Source: Cavia porcellus
Lineage: Eukaryota > Chordata > Mammalia > Rodentia > Caviidae
Reading direction: 5' to 3'
DNA length: 64,000 bases
NCBI RefSeq assembly: GCF_034190915.1
Contig: NW_026947484.1
Location: forward strand, 184,878,982-184,942,981
A program made the translations under genes and the position numbers. Shown one piece after another: positions 23,886 through 35,036 of this stretch. Numbering within the stretch: position 1 is the first letter of the stretch; each line of letters begins with the position of its first letter. The notes below the pieces were generated by a model, which was not told the DNA's origin, did no database searches, and was given only the letters and a program-made list of their open reading frames with translations.

Positions 23886-26800
23886 TAAGTTAGAGAACTG
23901 ATTTAAAACCAAGCCTGTTAAGGTGGATCAGGCACCACTTGTTAGGAAGTAACAGATGAGGAAGATAATGAGGTAGATTTTTTAAGATGGGTGTTAGTTC
24001 AGCATGACAACTAGTAAAACTTATCCTGAGATACCTTGAAGCTATGCATAAGGATATTTATGTGATAAAAGTAAAGACATTAAAATCCTGTGTAAAGCCT
24101 ATATGGATGACGTCCTTATTTTTGATATCCTTATGAATATGATTTGCCCTGTCTTTATAAGCACGATTTGACTAAATTCAGGTATTCTTTACCTCTGTCC
24201 TATATCCTCAGTCATTTAATTATTAAAAATGTTCATTGTTTTGCTAAATTTCCAAGTGGACTCACACTAGTGACCCTTGTGCTACGTCTTCCCTCAGTGC
24301 TCCTCAGAGAGTGCAGAGTGGTTCTCGGGCTGGAAACAAATTATACAGGAAAACCCATTTACTATGTAGCTCATGTTTTCTCTAACATCAGTGTGAAAAG
24401 CTGATGCACACTGTCTGTTGTTTGTCTAGTTTGAGAGTGACTGCTTCAGAAACAAGGTGAGCTATGATCCTGCAGTTCCAGCTTTAATTAATTCCAAAAG
24501 TATATGGCTATGTAAACAGGAGACAAATTTGTTTATAGTAAAACCAAGCCCATGATTTTCTCTTGTTCACAAAATTAATTGATCAATGTTCCTGTACAAT
24601 TTAAATAAGCAATCAAAGCAATAGGTTATGGATTTTTAAAAGTCTTCCCCAAGCTGTGACAGAGTTTAGTGTTTAAAACCTATTTGTCTTCATTATCTGT
24701 GAGCTAGGAGGATAGAAATTGAATTTGACAAATACGTTGAACTCACCAACAGACATACGCTGAGAGACAGTGTGCTTTTCTGAATTTATAATTAAGTGCT
24801 TTAATAATAAAGTAAGCTATTTCCAAAGAAACCTGAGGAAACAAGCAGAGTCTCTGATCATCAGAGTCAGTAGTTCACATAAAAGTTACTGTGTAATTTG
24901 TCACAGGCAAATCTTGTAACAATACTTACTTCCAAAAACTATTTAAATATGTTAAAGAAAAATACAAAGATGCACTCTATTAAATTTTCATTAAGATATT
25001 AACAGTCTTTTGACAGAAATCAAAATAGGTTAGGATAGCAAAAAGATAAATGGTTTTTCTTAAAAACTGATAAATCTAGAAAAAATAAAGAACTTATTTG
25101 GTATAAGGACCTGAAAGTTTCAGAAAGGCAGAGAAACAAGAAAATTCAGGAATGATGTTCTAACTAAACAAAAATGTTAATACTTGTTTAATAAATGTTA
25201 ATCTGAGAAAATGACAATTATTTCACTGTGCTTTATTTTTCCTTCCTGTTGATGACTCTGTTGTTTCTTTTGCTCTCAGAAGAATCAAATGAAAGAACTA
25301 TGATGCTAGAATAGGGCTTTTATTTTTAAATTCAAGCACAATATTAAGAATAGGATATGAGGGGCAGAAATTCCATGAAAATCCTCCGAAACAGAAGAAG
25401 GTATACAGCTTATATGAAATCCACAGGGTAGACAAGGATCTGCTATCTTGACATCATAGTTAACAAAAATAGAATTTTAGCTGGACATCTCATTTTCATT
25501 ATTTGTTTATGTGACGCATATCTCATGATCATCATATCTTTCCATCGGGATGCAATTTTTGGTAATTAATCAATCAATCAACTAAAGGTAACTGCAGGCT
25601 ACTTCAGTGATGATTTGATGCACCCCTTTCCCCATCATCATCTAGAATTTGCACCTGGGAAAGATTCTAATTATGTTTGTACAGGATAATTCACTCTAGT
25701 GTCTCAGTGGATTTGATTTTAATGATCTTATGATTTATTTGCTGTGGCTTCTTGGTAATTCACTATCAGACTGTCTTGGAAGTCCAGGTCTAGTTCCCAT
25801 TCTTCTGTCTCCTAGTGTGATCTTTGAATTTTATAGCCTTGAAGACTGGTCGGCATTTTAAGCTCTTAATTTTCCAGTATGTCCTATAAGATTTAGATGT
25901 ACGTTAGCTGTCTCATTCTTGCTGGTCCTGTTGGCAACTGCCTCTAAAATGACCTGCTTATCTGATATGACATCATTCTAGATAACTTGCGTGATATCCA
26001 AATTCTTTCTTATAATGAATACTTTCGAATGGTCTATCCATGTGCATGAGAGGAACTCTCTGCAGTCAAACAAAACATTGACTGATGCCATGTGTCAGAC
26101 AGTGGCTAAGACATGATCAGAGATTCTAACAGCAACTGAATATTGAGTCAATCTATGCTGATTAATCTTTAACTGAAACTTTTCCAAATGGTTGTTGCAA
26201 AAACATTACTGTGCTATTTATTATTATTTAGCTATCTATTATGCAGCTAAAATGACAGAAGGATAACAAACACATTGCAAACTTTTACTGATAAATTATT
26301 TATTGTACTGATTATTTATCTGATGATGTGTATGACTCTAATTTTATCTCCCTTCACTTTTAGAGTTTTCAATTTATTTTTTGATAAAATTCCTAACACA
26401 CTTTAAATTATATAATAGTAGTATTGAACCTAATTTATCAGTGAGAATCTGAAGAACAGAAATATTAAGTTATATTCAAATCTATTTCAGAGCTACTATG
26501 AGACCTAACTCTGTCTTGATTATCATCACCAAAATTTTGTTTCACTTACATTCATTGGAATTTATCTTCTTCTGTGGCAGAGACAAATTTAGAATGTACA
26601 TAATCATTTAACACAGTCATTTTAAAAAGGTATTAAATATTTATTTTTATGACACAAACATCAATAAGATTTTAACTATAAAGAAAAATAACATGTAAAA
26701 ATCAATGGAAAAATTGTCAAAGTGAAAAGGTTTGAAAAGATTATACCACCTTGCGATAGTATAGATATTAACCAAAACTTATTATTTTGAATGTCATATT

Positions 26801-27554
26801 AGCAAAATTTTAAGGCCTCCCATAATTTAAAGGGAGCCATGAATTAAAATGTATTTCTCTAAATACTTTCACTGTGAAAGATTTCAACTACCAAACGGAC
26901 ATTCTTAAAAAGAGTATTAGAGAGTTTCCCACAGTTGGCTCCACTTTGCTGGTGTGAGTTGGCACGAAGGTCTTTATGAGTGTATCTCACTGATCTTCAG
27001 AAAATGCAAACTTAAATTGTATGTAGCTAATCAGTCAATAAAATATGTCATTTCAAACCATACCACATAGTTTGTACACAGATTTTAAAAGGAATCTATA
27101 ATTAATAGAGAACTCATTATAATTTAATACTTTAATATGTGGAATTTGCATTCTGATTTATAAGATTCTACACTTGCTATTCAGGTAGAAGGGGCAATTT
27201 ACCCTAACTAAAAGAATTCATCATTTCTAAAATTCTCTCACACAAAATCTAAATGCATGTTCTAAATAGTGACATCTTTTTTTATCATGTGTGCTCCTAC
27301 TGCTTATGGACTTTGCAATATACATTAAGTAGAAATTGATAGTTAATGAATGTATTTTTCTATTTCATACACATTTACAAATGTGTTCCTCTGTCCTTGT
27401 TCATATTAATAACAACACCCAGTCCTATATTTCTCCTCTGATTTATGTATGATTAACATTATTTAAATAACATATAAACTTTACTTATAATATTTTGCCC
27501 TTGAAATATTATTGTTTTATTTATTTGTATTTATTAAAGTCCTTTAAACATATT
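23886..27554. other. unrecognised non-coding DNA
   Basis: There is no L1 and no gene I can support. About 26,385-26,520 (aacacactttaaatt..., then gaatctgaagaacag and gttata...) could be a very old antisense MIR. The frame at 24,144-24,404 has no recognisable content. Confidence 0.4.
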
Positions 27555-27829
27555 TTCAGTGCTCGGGGCTGCTTCCTGCATATAACTAGTTTAGGTCTGC
27601 GAGGCAGTGGCCGGCCCTGCCTCCATGTACACACCAGCTGCCATTAGCCAGCCCAGCACTAGTGCACCCCAATGGCCATCATTGAATACCCATAACCAGC
27701 GCTGACCAGGAGAACAAAACAGTCATACTTTAGCGAAATTGCAGCCAGTTCTGGCAGTGTGTGGGACCCCACTTCCTCCTCTTCCAGAAGAACCCAGGAA
27801 TATCTTAAGATGAAGAAGAAGAAAAGTGG

Positions 27830-28760
27830 AAGTCTCTAGCCTCCAACCCAAGCAGAGAAAGTCCAGGAGATATAAACATGGAAGAGATTCAGAGTCGCAC
27901 ACCTGAGGTTTCTGAAGTCATGGCAAATGAAGTAAAGAAACAACTTCAGAGGCTGCAAAGAAATTATGACAGAAATCTCAGGTAAAAGAAGAAGTTGAAA
28001 GCATAAATAAGAATTGCTAAGCATCTTTAAAGAAGACATATATTAAAAAAAATACAAGAGCATAAGGAAATGAGAGAAACCATGACTGAACACTATAAGA
28101 AAGTTTTAGGATGCATGGCATAGAATAAAAGAGATAGCTAGAAAAGTAAAAACTCTACTGAAAGTTGGAAAAACCACTTGAAATAAACTAAAGATAGACC
28201 TTCTTACCTTGAAGACAGGTTTGCACCTCGGGATCATGAAAAAAAAAAAAAAAAGATATCTTACAAATAAAAAGGCCCAGGAAATAACAATTCAATGGTT
28301 GCAATACAACACAAAGAAAATTAATTTAAAAACAGTAGGTGTCAGTTCAAAAGCAAGTCACACAAATGACATAAAAATTTATTTACAGAAATAATATCAG
28401 AAAACTTCCCAAGCATGGAAAAAGGAACTCACATGCAGATAAATGAGGCATATAAAAATCCAACTAGTCATAACTAAAATAAATCTACACCCAGAATATA
28501 ATAATCAGGATTCCAGTATTAAAACCTGTGAGAGAAAAGAAACAGATCACCTATAAAGTAAAACCCATCAGAATCAAGACAGACTTCGTACCACAAACCA
28601 TCAAGTAAGAAGAAGTATTTCATGTTCTGAAAGAAGAGAACTTCCAACCAACATTGGTATACCCTGAAAAGTAATGAATGGAGAAACAAGATATTTCCAT
28701 GACAAAGAACAACTGAGGAATTCATCACCACCACACCAATCATACAAAAAATATGAAGGA
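27830..28760 (+). pseudogene. L1 copy C ORF1 remnant
   Basis: The plus strand contains gaagtaaagaaacaact, followed after stops and frameshifts by the C-terminal words cctataaagtaaaacccatc and accctgaaaagtaatgaatg. These correspond to the same positions as the ORF1 region of copy D (40,440-40,640) and the antisense ORF1 of copy A. A 16-base A run near 28,240 and several stops prevent any long frame. Confidence 0.75.
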
Positions 28761-29222
28761 CATTCTAGAGAGATGAAAATGATCACAGCTCGAGGAACAG
28801 AAGCAGAAGGAGATCACTGAACCGGGGAGATAATTGAATGGAAGGGAAAAGTAGGCAGCCAATGGCAGGAAAAATAGCATGGCAGAGATTAGCCCGTGCA
28901 TGTTGGCCAAAACCATTAATGTACATAGCTTGAATTCACCAATAAAAGGAAACACACAGAGTAGATCAGGAGACAGGATTCATCAATGTGTTCTTTACAT
29001 GAAACACATTTAACTTCTGTTGGGAGCCGCGGCCGAGCCCGGTCGCCTTACTTGGCGGACGTGAGGCCTGTAGGAAAGAGCAAAGCCTGAGCTAGATTAC
29101 CCCTCCCATCGAGTGTGCTAAGATGGCGCTTATCTCCTGCTTGGTAAACAACCCGCCCTGTAAGATCTCCTGCTTCACAACCCACCCTGTAAGATAGTCT
29201 GCCTAGCAACAACTGATGTTAG

Positions 29223-29277
29223 CCAATCAGCCCGCATCGCGCGCTTTGAACTGATTGGCCACTGTAACCCTATAAAA
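29223..29277 (+). promoter_or_regulatory. LTR core promoter (CCAAT and TATA boxes)
   Basis: ccaat at 29,223-29,227, attgg at 29,254-29,258 and tataaaa at 29,271-29,277 are spaced as in a polymerase II LTR promoter. Transcription would be expected to begin about 25-30 bases downstream, near 29,300, and run to the right. Whether it is active is unknown. Confidence 0.65.
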
Positions 29278-29310
29278 GTGAGTGCCTCTCCCGCCACGAA
29301 AAAAGAAGCA

Positions 29311-29478
29311 GAAGAAGCACGCAAGGAGCCGCGGAGAGCGGACCGGTAGAGGCTTCGGGACAGACTGTAGGAAGAAGCACGCAAGGAGCCGCGGAGAGCG
29401 GACCGGTAGAGGCTTCGGGACAGACTGTAGGGAGAAGCACGCAAGGAGCCGCGGGGAGCGGACCAACAGAGGCTTCGG
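29311..29478. repeat. 60-bp tandem repeat inside the LTR
   Basis: Copies 29,311-29,370 and 29,371-29,430 are identical. A third partial copy (29,431-29,478) differs at five of 48 positions. The repeat lies between the TATA box and the poly(A) signal, so it falls in the R region. Because 60 is divisible by three, open frames are preserved through it on both strands. Confidence 0.97.
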
Positions 29479-29516
29479 CCGGGAGGATTCCCGGGGCAGG
29501 CTGTACGGAGAAGGAA

Positions 29517-29522
29517 AATAAA
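29517..29522 (+). terminator. LTR polyadenylation signal
   Basis: aataaa, about 245 bases after the TATA box, followed by a T/G-rich stretch (tttgttgtgttcc) at 29,547-29,559, as in retroviral LTRs. Confidence 0.75.
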
Positions 29523-29853
29523 AGAAAAGGTTGTCCACTGCCAGACTTTGTTGTGTTCCTGCCGGCCGGGAGTGACACCGACAAACTTCAAAGAAAATTC
29601 ATAGACTGAAAGTCAAAGAAGAGAAAACAATGCTTTACATGACATGGAATCAGAAAAAAGTAGGGGTAGTTTGCCCATCAACCACAGAATAGTTAAGAGA
29701 GACATGGCATTTTTATGCAATGGGAAGCTCTTCAGCTATTAAAAAAAAAAAGACAGCCTCATGGTTCTTGTAGGTAAATGGATGCAATTTGAGATCATGC
29801 TCATGGTTGAAATGGTTCAGAGTCACATGGGAGAATGTTGTTTCATACTAAAA

Positions 29854-29857
<4 letters not shown>

Positions 29858-29896
<39 letters not shown>
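29858..29896. repeat. (AT)n microsatellite in L1 3' UTR
   Basis: About 19 AT dinucleotides following a run of A, within the 3' UTR of L1 copy C. Confidence 0.97.
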
Positions 29897-29899
<3 letters not shown>

Positions 29900-30037
29900 T
29901 TACTGGAACCCAGAATGCACAATAGACATTGGGAAAGTGAAATGGGAAGAAATGTCTAAAAAAGGAAAGGCAGTAGTCACTGTGAATCTATTACCATGTT
30001 TTGAAATGTTTGGTTTTATTCTGTTTTGTTTTGTGTA

Positions 30038-30465
30038 ATTTTATTATGTTTGATGGCATGGGTAGTTATTTTAAGGATAGCAAAGTATGTTATGGTAGCC
30101 ATTATTGATTTCCTCTTATCTTGTTTTGAAGCCCTGTATTGTTTTCTTTGTTTTGTTTTGATTGATTTTATTCTTGTTTGTTTTGTTTGATTTTATTAAG
30201 TTTAATGATACAGGCAGCTACTTTGAAGATAACAACAGGCATTATGGTAGCCACTGTTTTCCTATTATCTTGTTTTGGAGTCTTGTTTTGTTTTGATCGA
30301 TTTTATTCTGCTGTGTTTTGTTTCATTTTATTATGTCTAATGGCAAGGGCAGTTATTTTGAAGATAACAAGAGTCATTATGGTGGTCATTACTGATTTCA
30401 TTCTTGTTTTGAAGTCCTGTATCATGTTCATAGTTTTGTTGTGATTGACTCTATTTGATTTATAT
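30038..30465 (+). repeat. three tandem ~140-bp units in an L1 3' UTR
   Basis: Units begin at about 30,038, 30,189 and 30,324, each with (a/g/c)attttatta(t/a)gt.taatg(g/a). They continue with gctactttgaagataac or similar, then cattatggtagccac and atcttgttttg.ag. Spacing is about 151 and 135 bases, and the copies are clearly related but diverged. A single diverged unit is present in the L1 3' ends at 51,735-52,300 and probably 3,530-3,962. Confidence 0.85.
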
Positions 30466-30661
30466 TGCTTGCTTTTATTCGCTTCAAAACAAAAATCTTT
30501 AAAAAGTATTTTGCAGTTAGAGAGAATAAAGTCAATAAATAAAAGGATAATATATAATTTTATATTCATGTGGATTTTTGAGCTAAACAATCAACCCAAC
30601 TTATGGATATTTCTTCATAAATATAATGTCATTTGTCAAAACATACATGTGAATATTAGAC

Positions 30662-30666
<5 letters not shown>

Positions 30667-30716
<50 letters not shown>

Positions 30717-30771
30717 TATGTATATATATATGTATATCTTTATATCTTTATATGTATATATATATATATAT

Positions 30772-30815
<44 letters not shown>

Positions 30816-30816
30816 C
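30667..30816. repeat. long (TA)n-rich microsatellite
   Basis: About 150 bases of TA with scattered tac, tatg and atcttt interruptions. The tyrosine/isoleucine frame at 30,445-30,870 is an artefact of this tract. Confidence 0.97.
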
Positions 30817-33800
30817 TTTCATAGGAAAGTGCCATTTTGTTTTCCAATCAAACATCTATCAATCTCATGAGGGCAATTTAACTCTCCTTGAAAAATTCCA
30901 AGGAAAATAATATTTGTGAACTTTATACTACCAATAATGAATTGTTCATATGAGTTTGAAATCATACCTTGCCTTACAAGTTAGGCTATTCTGTCATAAA
31001 ATATCTATAATCCTGGCTCTAAACCTTTTTAAAGGGGCCTTTTTTTTTTTGGCTAGCCCTAAACCTTGGTAATTAACAATAAAACCAAATTTCATATCCT
31101 CCTGCAAAAACTAAAAAGTGGTATTTAAAGATGAATATTTTATATTTCTAAAGAGTATTTTACTATGACCTGAAATATTTTTGAAAAATTGTGAAGCAAT
31201 GTTTCTTCAGGTTGCCTCCCTGCCCTGTGAGGTCATGTATTCAGTGTGCAGCAATGAAAAGCTTGCCAGACTTTGAGAAAAGCATTTAATACAGTAATGG
31301 ATACTAACTCATAAACTGTGGAAGGGTCTGGAGAAACATGTGAGGTCAAGACACAGTTCACTAAAACCATTTTTTGTATTCCACCATCCACTTTTATTTC
31401 TCTCACCCACGTTTGGCTCTTTACCTCTATGTCATGGAATTCTTTCTGTTATTTACTACTAAACTGTTGCCTGAGTTCTATACTTTCTTGTTTGGATTTT
31501 TTCTAGCTCTCTAGTGCTGTAGTGTTGGCCTTGGGGCTTTTATTGTATAGTGGAAAAAGCATCAGTCCTTGGTTATTCTGTGCACCGTGTGTATATATGG
31601 AGGGACAATAAAAATTGTAAGTAGAATGCACTTAAAATGAAAGAAAAAAAAATAAACTGAACACCGAATTAGTCAAAATCTGCAACACTAGGTGTAAGAA
31701 GTGAAGAGAGTGTAGCTGCTGTGCAAAGCATTTGCTGATGCATGGCAACATCTATACGCACCTAGGATAGACCACTGAACAGAGAGCACACTAGTATTAA
31801 CACACGGTGATGGAACCTAAGAGCTGAAAAGTACCGTGAAATTCATGTAATGGAAAATGGGTCACTTCAAGGAATTCTATCAGATGTAACAGATTTCAGG
31901 CAAAGTTAGTGAATTCAAAGAAAGAAATATGATTACTTCAGAGAAAAATGGGAAAAATCGTTAAAGCTGCAATTCAAAGGAAACTAGTATTATTTTCTCT
32001 ACATTTAGATAAGGAAAAAAATCTTATCAACCAGTGAATTAAATCATATAAAATCAATTTAATAGATTGAGATAGAAATATTTGAAACTAATAGATGAGT
32101 TCAGTGCTCATAGTTAGAGTGTAGAATAATAGCTACTGAACCAAGTTTTTAAAGATACGTAATATTCATTTAGCTTTGAATTTCTGATGTGCACTGAGTA
32201 ATTGTAATATTTTATATTTTTTCTAAATCCACTGTGTCTGCAGTTTAAATCTAAGTATGTGCCCTGTATTTTTATCTCTGAATGCTGGTAATCCCATTTC
32301 AATGATAACAGCATGTGAGAATCTAACCCTTGTACACTGCACTAAGAGAGTCAGTTTCAGGCAGAAGAAATGTAGATGTTGGGAACTAAGCAGCCCAAGG
32401 ATCTGCTTGCATGAAAACTGGAGGTCTATAGCGAGTTACCTTTAAGTGCTTCCTTTAACCACAACATGAGGCAAACTGAATTACATACAATGTTACCATG
32501 TCCAGAGCCTGTAGTAGATTGTAATACATAATCTGCAGCATTCAATTAAGGGCATATCATCTCTCATAAGTTTTCAAAATCTCAAAATGTGAAAGACAAG
32601 CAGTTTTAAAATTAAATGAATATTAATGAGTGTTATTTCTATATATGTCTGTACTTTATCATGAACACTGAAGATCGGTCTAAGAAATAAATTATGTTAT
32701 GAAAATAACTCATTATTAACATTTATTGTTAACAAAAATTAGCTGAACTTCAAACACAGTATAACCCATGGTTTCTAAATTCTTCATCCCCATAGCAGGA
32801 AATGTTGAGTAGAATTATTCAGTAGCAGACATTTATTGTTTGATTTCATATATATCATCTCAGATTTTTCTTTTATCTGTCTTGTAAAACTAATCATAAC
32901 ATGTTAATGCTGGTATAATGGAGACTGAAATTTTACACCTGGGAATTTATGGTATATTAGTATTAATATCCACATATATGAAATCTTTACCCTATTCACA
33001 GGTGCTCATGAGATTTAAGTAAACTCTGTGATTGATTCCCTTCATATATTAAATAGGATAGAAATTAGAGTTCCTATCCTTACTTTACATAATGACAAGT
33101 TTCTTGTGAAAATTAATTTTTTGTTACTTGTCCTTGTCTCTTCCTATATTTTATTCTTAAACAAACAAGGTCTTAAGGCCATTTCCTCAAAGGCAATATT
33201 TTTATTAAAGCAACAAAACATAATAATCTGAGCTAATGTCAGAGTTCTATAATCGAAAAGATTTTGACTGCTTTCTTATCTTTAAGTGCTTTCAAGATAT
33301 TTTAATGAGATGATGCTGCATGCCTTATTTATTTACTAAAATATTGCAAATAATTGGTATAAAATATTAAAGGAAATCAGGTAAATCTTCTCCATTTAAA
33401 CCTTGGTGAATGACAGTGCCTTGCAACTGAGTGCATTTTAAACTTCACTCTAGGGCATATCTGGCCTCAGACATGGATGAGATATGAATCGGAGAACTCA
33501 GGGAGAAGACATCCATCACTCAGGGCCACCACTGAAGTGTGCCACTGTTAACATATACCTAGAAATATTTCCAGTGTTGCTATTTTTTAAACAAGAGAAT
33601 TCAAGACATTAAGATAAATTGTTTTAGGGTTATTGTTTCTAAACAACAACAAACTTTAAAAAGTCTAAATGAAAAGTATATTATAAAAACTGCCAAACAT
33701 TACTCTGATACTGAAATTTGAGATCACAGCTTGTTTACTTCTGGGTTAGCATTATTCTTCATAAGAGCAAACGTATCTTAAGATTCGTCCAGCCAGGCAA

Positions 33801-34009
33801 CTTGATGCACTACAGTTGATGAAGATAGGAATGCAAAAATTGGGAAAAGTTAGTAGTACTGCATATGTAAAATATTTTTTAAATTTCATAAATAATTAAC
33901 CAAAAATTTTTGTTTATAAAGAGGGATGTAAAATACGATACTTAAGTGAGCTTCAATGACAATGCCTCACATAAGTTTTGTGAATAATAGTTGTATTCTT
34001 CATTCCTCT
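30817..34009. other. unrecognised non-coding DNA
   Basis: No gene or recognisable repeat. The frames at 31,318-31,506, 32,257-32,445 and 33,028-33,231 are short and lack recognisable domains. Confidence 0.4.
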
Positions 34010-34172
34010 TTCTTTACTTTGCATACTTCTGGAAAGGTAACTATCATGATGACAAAAATGCTAATAATATTATGTATATTATTTGGAGTATTGTAAGAAC
34101 TAAATTAATACATGATAAATATATAGAATTATTTTGGCACATAATAAATGCTCAATAAAAATTAGTTATGTT
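34010..34172 (+). mobile_element. MIR SINE remnant
   Basis: The plus strand reads 'gctaataatattatgtatatt', then 'gtaagaactaaattaatacatg' and terminal 'ttttggcacataataaatgctcaataaa'. This follows the MIR 3' half (aataatagtacc...gaggattaaatgagttaatacatg...ggcacatagtaagtgctcaataaatg). Confidence 0.8.
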
Positions 34173-34705
34173 TAAATGTTTTCTTTGTTCCAGACATTGT
34201 ATTAATTACGTCTATTTATTACAGCTCACCTTATCTTCAAGCATCCCTGAAAACACTGATGCTTTTCCTCGTGTGTGGCATCCAAGACTGATTAATTATA
34301 AGGTTATTAAATATAATCACTTAACACACAGTGAACCATGAAACTTCCGTGGATTTCTAGGCAATGAAAGAATGTAACAGAAGCCAAGTTAAAATATATA
34401 TAAGACTTTTTTTGTTCTATAATATTAACATTTTTATTTAATCCTAAGAATAGAAATATACAGGAATTAATGACACTGGAATTTTTGCCTTATGATTGAA
34501 CATTTTGATAATAATTTGATAATTATCTGTTAAATGATAAAAATAGTAATGTATTTATATTACTTTAAAATAAAATTAACATGCATAGATATCTAAAAAA
34601 ATGCCCGCTTAATATGCTTTTTCTAAAGCTTCGGATTTTTGGATTCATGTTAAAATGATGCAAGAAATTTTTTTTTTGTATGAACACTATAATAAAAGCA
34701 ATTAA
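34173..34705. other. unrecognised AT-rich DNA
   Basis: No repeat family or gene is recognised between the MIR and the ERV1-like LTR. Confidence 0.4.
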
Positions 34706-35036
34706 TGCCATCTTGTAAGCCTGCCTCCTTTAGACATAAATTTCTGTTTTCTTAATTTTGTGTTTCTTGCAAATGATAATAATGCTTAGGTAATCAGAAT
34801 GTCTCCATGAGTTTTCATGATTGTATGTAATCTGTACAATGCCTCTCTGGAAAGTCCGTCATTTTTAGAAACTTCCCAAACCGCATATAAACTACTGCCT
34901 TCCCCTTCTTGCTTCCAAAGCTCCTCGCTCTGGTAGGTCTGTGTCCTTACTTTAGTTGGACTTTGTCCACCTGCCAATAAAGCTTGCTTAACTGTTCTGA
35001 GGCTTTGAGAGCGTTTTTCACTTTTCTGACATCACA
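34706..35036 (+). mobile_element. ERV1-like solo LTR (probable)
   Basis: A TATA-like word (catataaactactgcc, about 34,884) is followed by the pyrimidine-rich cttccccttcttgc, then ccaataaagcttgcttaac (poly(A) signal at about 34,975) and a terminal ...tctgacatcaca. This arrangement is typical of class I (gammaretrovirus-like) LTRs. I see no internal region and no clear target duplication, so the ends are approximate. Confidence 0.6.

Larger units (their letters stand above)
29018..29583 (+). mobile_element. IAP/ERVK-like solo LTR
   Basis: This 566-bp LTR starts TGTTGGGAGCCGCGG and ends ...ACCGACA, the terminal form of intracisternal A-particle and related class II LTRs. A perfect 6-bp target duplication, aacttc, flanks it (29,012-29,017 and 29,584-29,589), as expected for class II elements. 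It is far more GC- and CpG-rich than its surroundings. Promoter-like words are ccaat (29,223-29,227), inverted attgg (29,254-29,258), tataaaa (29,271-29,277) and aataaa (29,517-29,522). No internal viral genes are present, so the provirus recombined down to one LTR. The plus- and minus-strand frames through it arise from the 60-bp repeat. Confidence 0.93.
27555..30510 (+). mobile_element. L1 copy C with internal deletion, split by an IAP-like LTR
   Basis: In order: a GC-rich leader (27,555-27,830), ORF1 remnants (about 27,830-28,760), the ORF1-ORF2 junction and first part of the endonuclease (to about 29,667, minus the LTR), then an abrupt switch to the ORF2 3' end (cttcagctattaaaaa), the 3' UTR, an (AT)n run and three ~140-bp units. 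Nearly all of ORF2, roughly 3 kb by comparison with other L1s, is missing. Possible flanking duplications are tattttcag (about 27,544) and tattttgcag (about 30,508), with one difference. Confidence 0.85.

Noticed and set aside
29175..29591. 138-, 104- and 103-codon minus frames and a 79-codon plus frame at 29,282-29,521 with repeated motifs
   Set aside because: They arise because the LTR's 60-bp unit is a multiple of three and GC-rich, so few stops occur. There is no independent sign of coding.
30445..30870. 141-codon plus frame rich in tyrosine and isoleucine
   Set aside because: It is a translation of the (TA)n tract.
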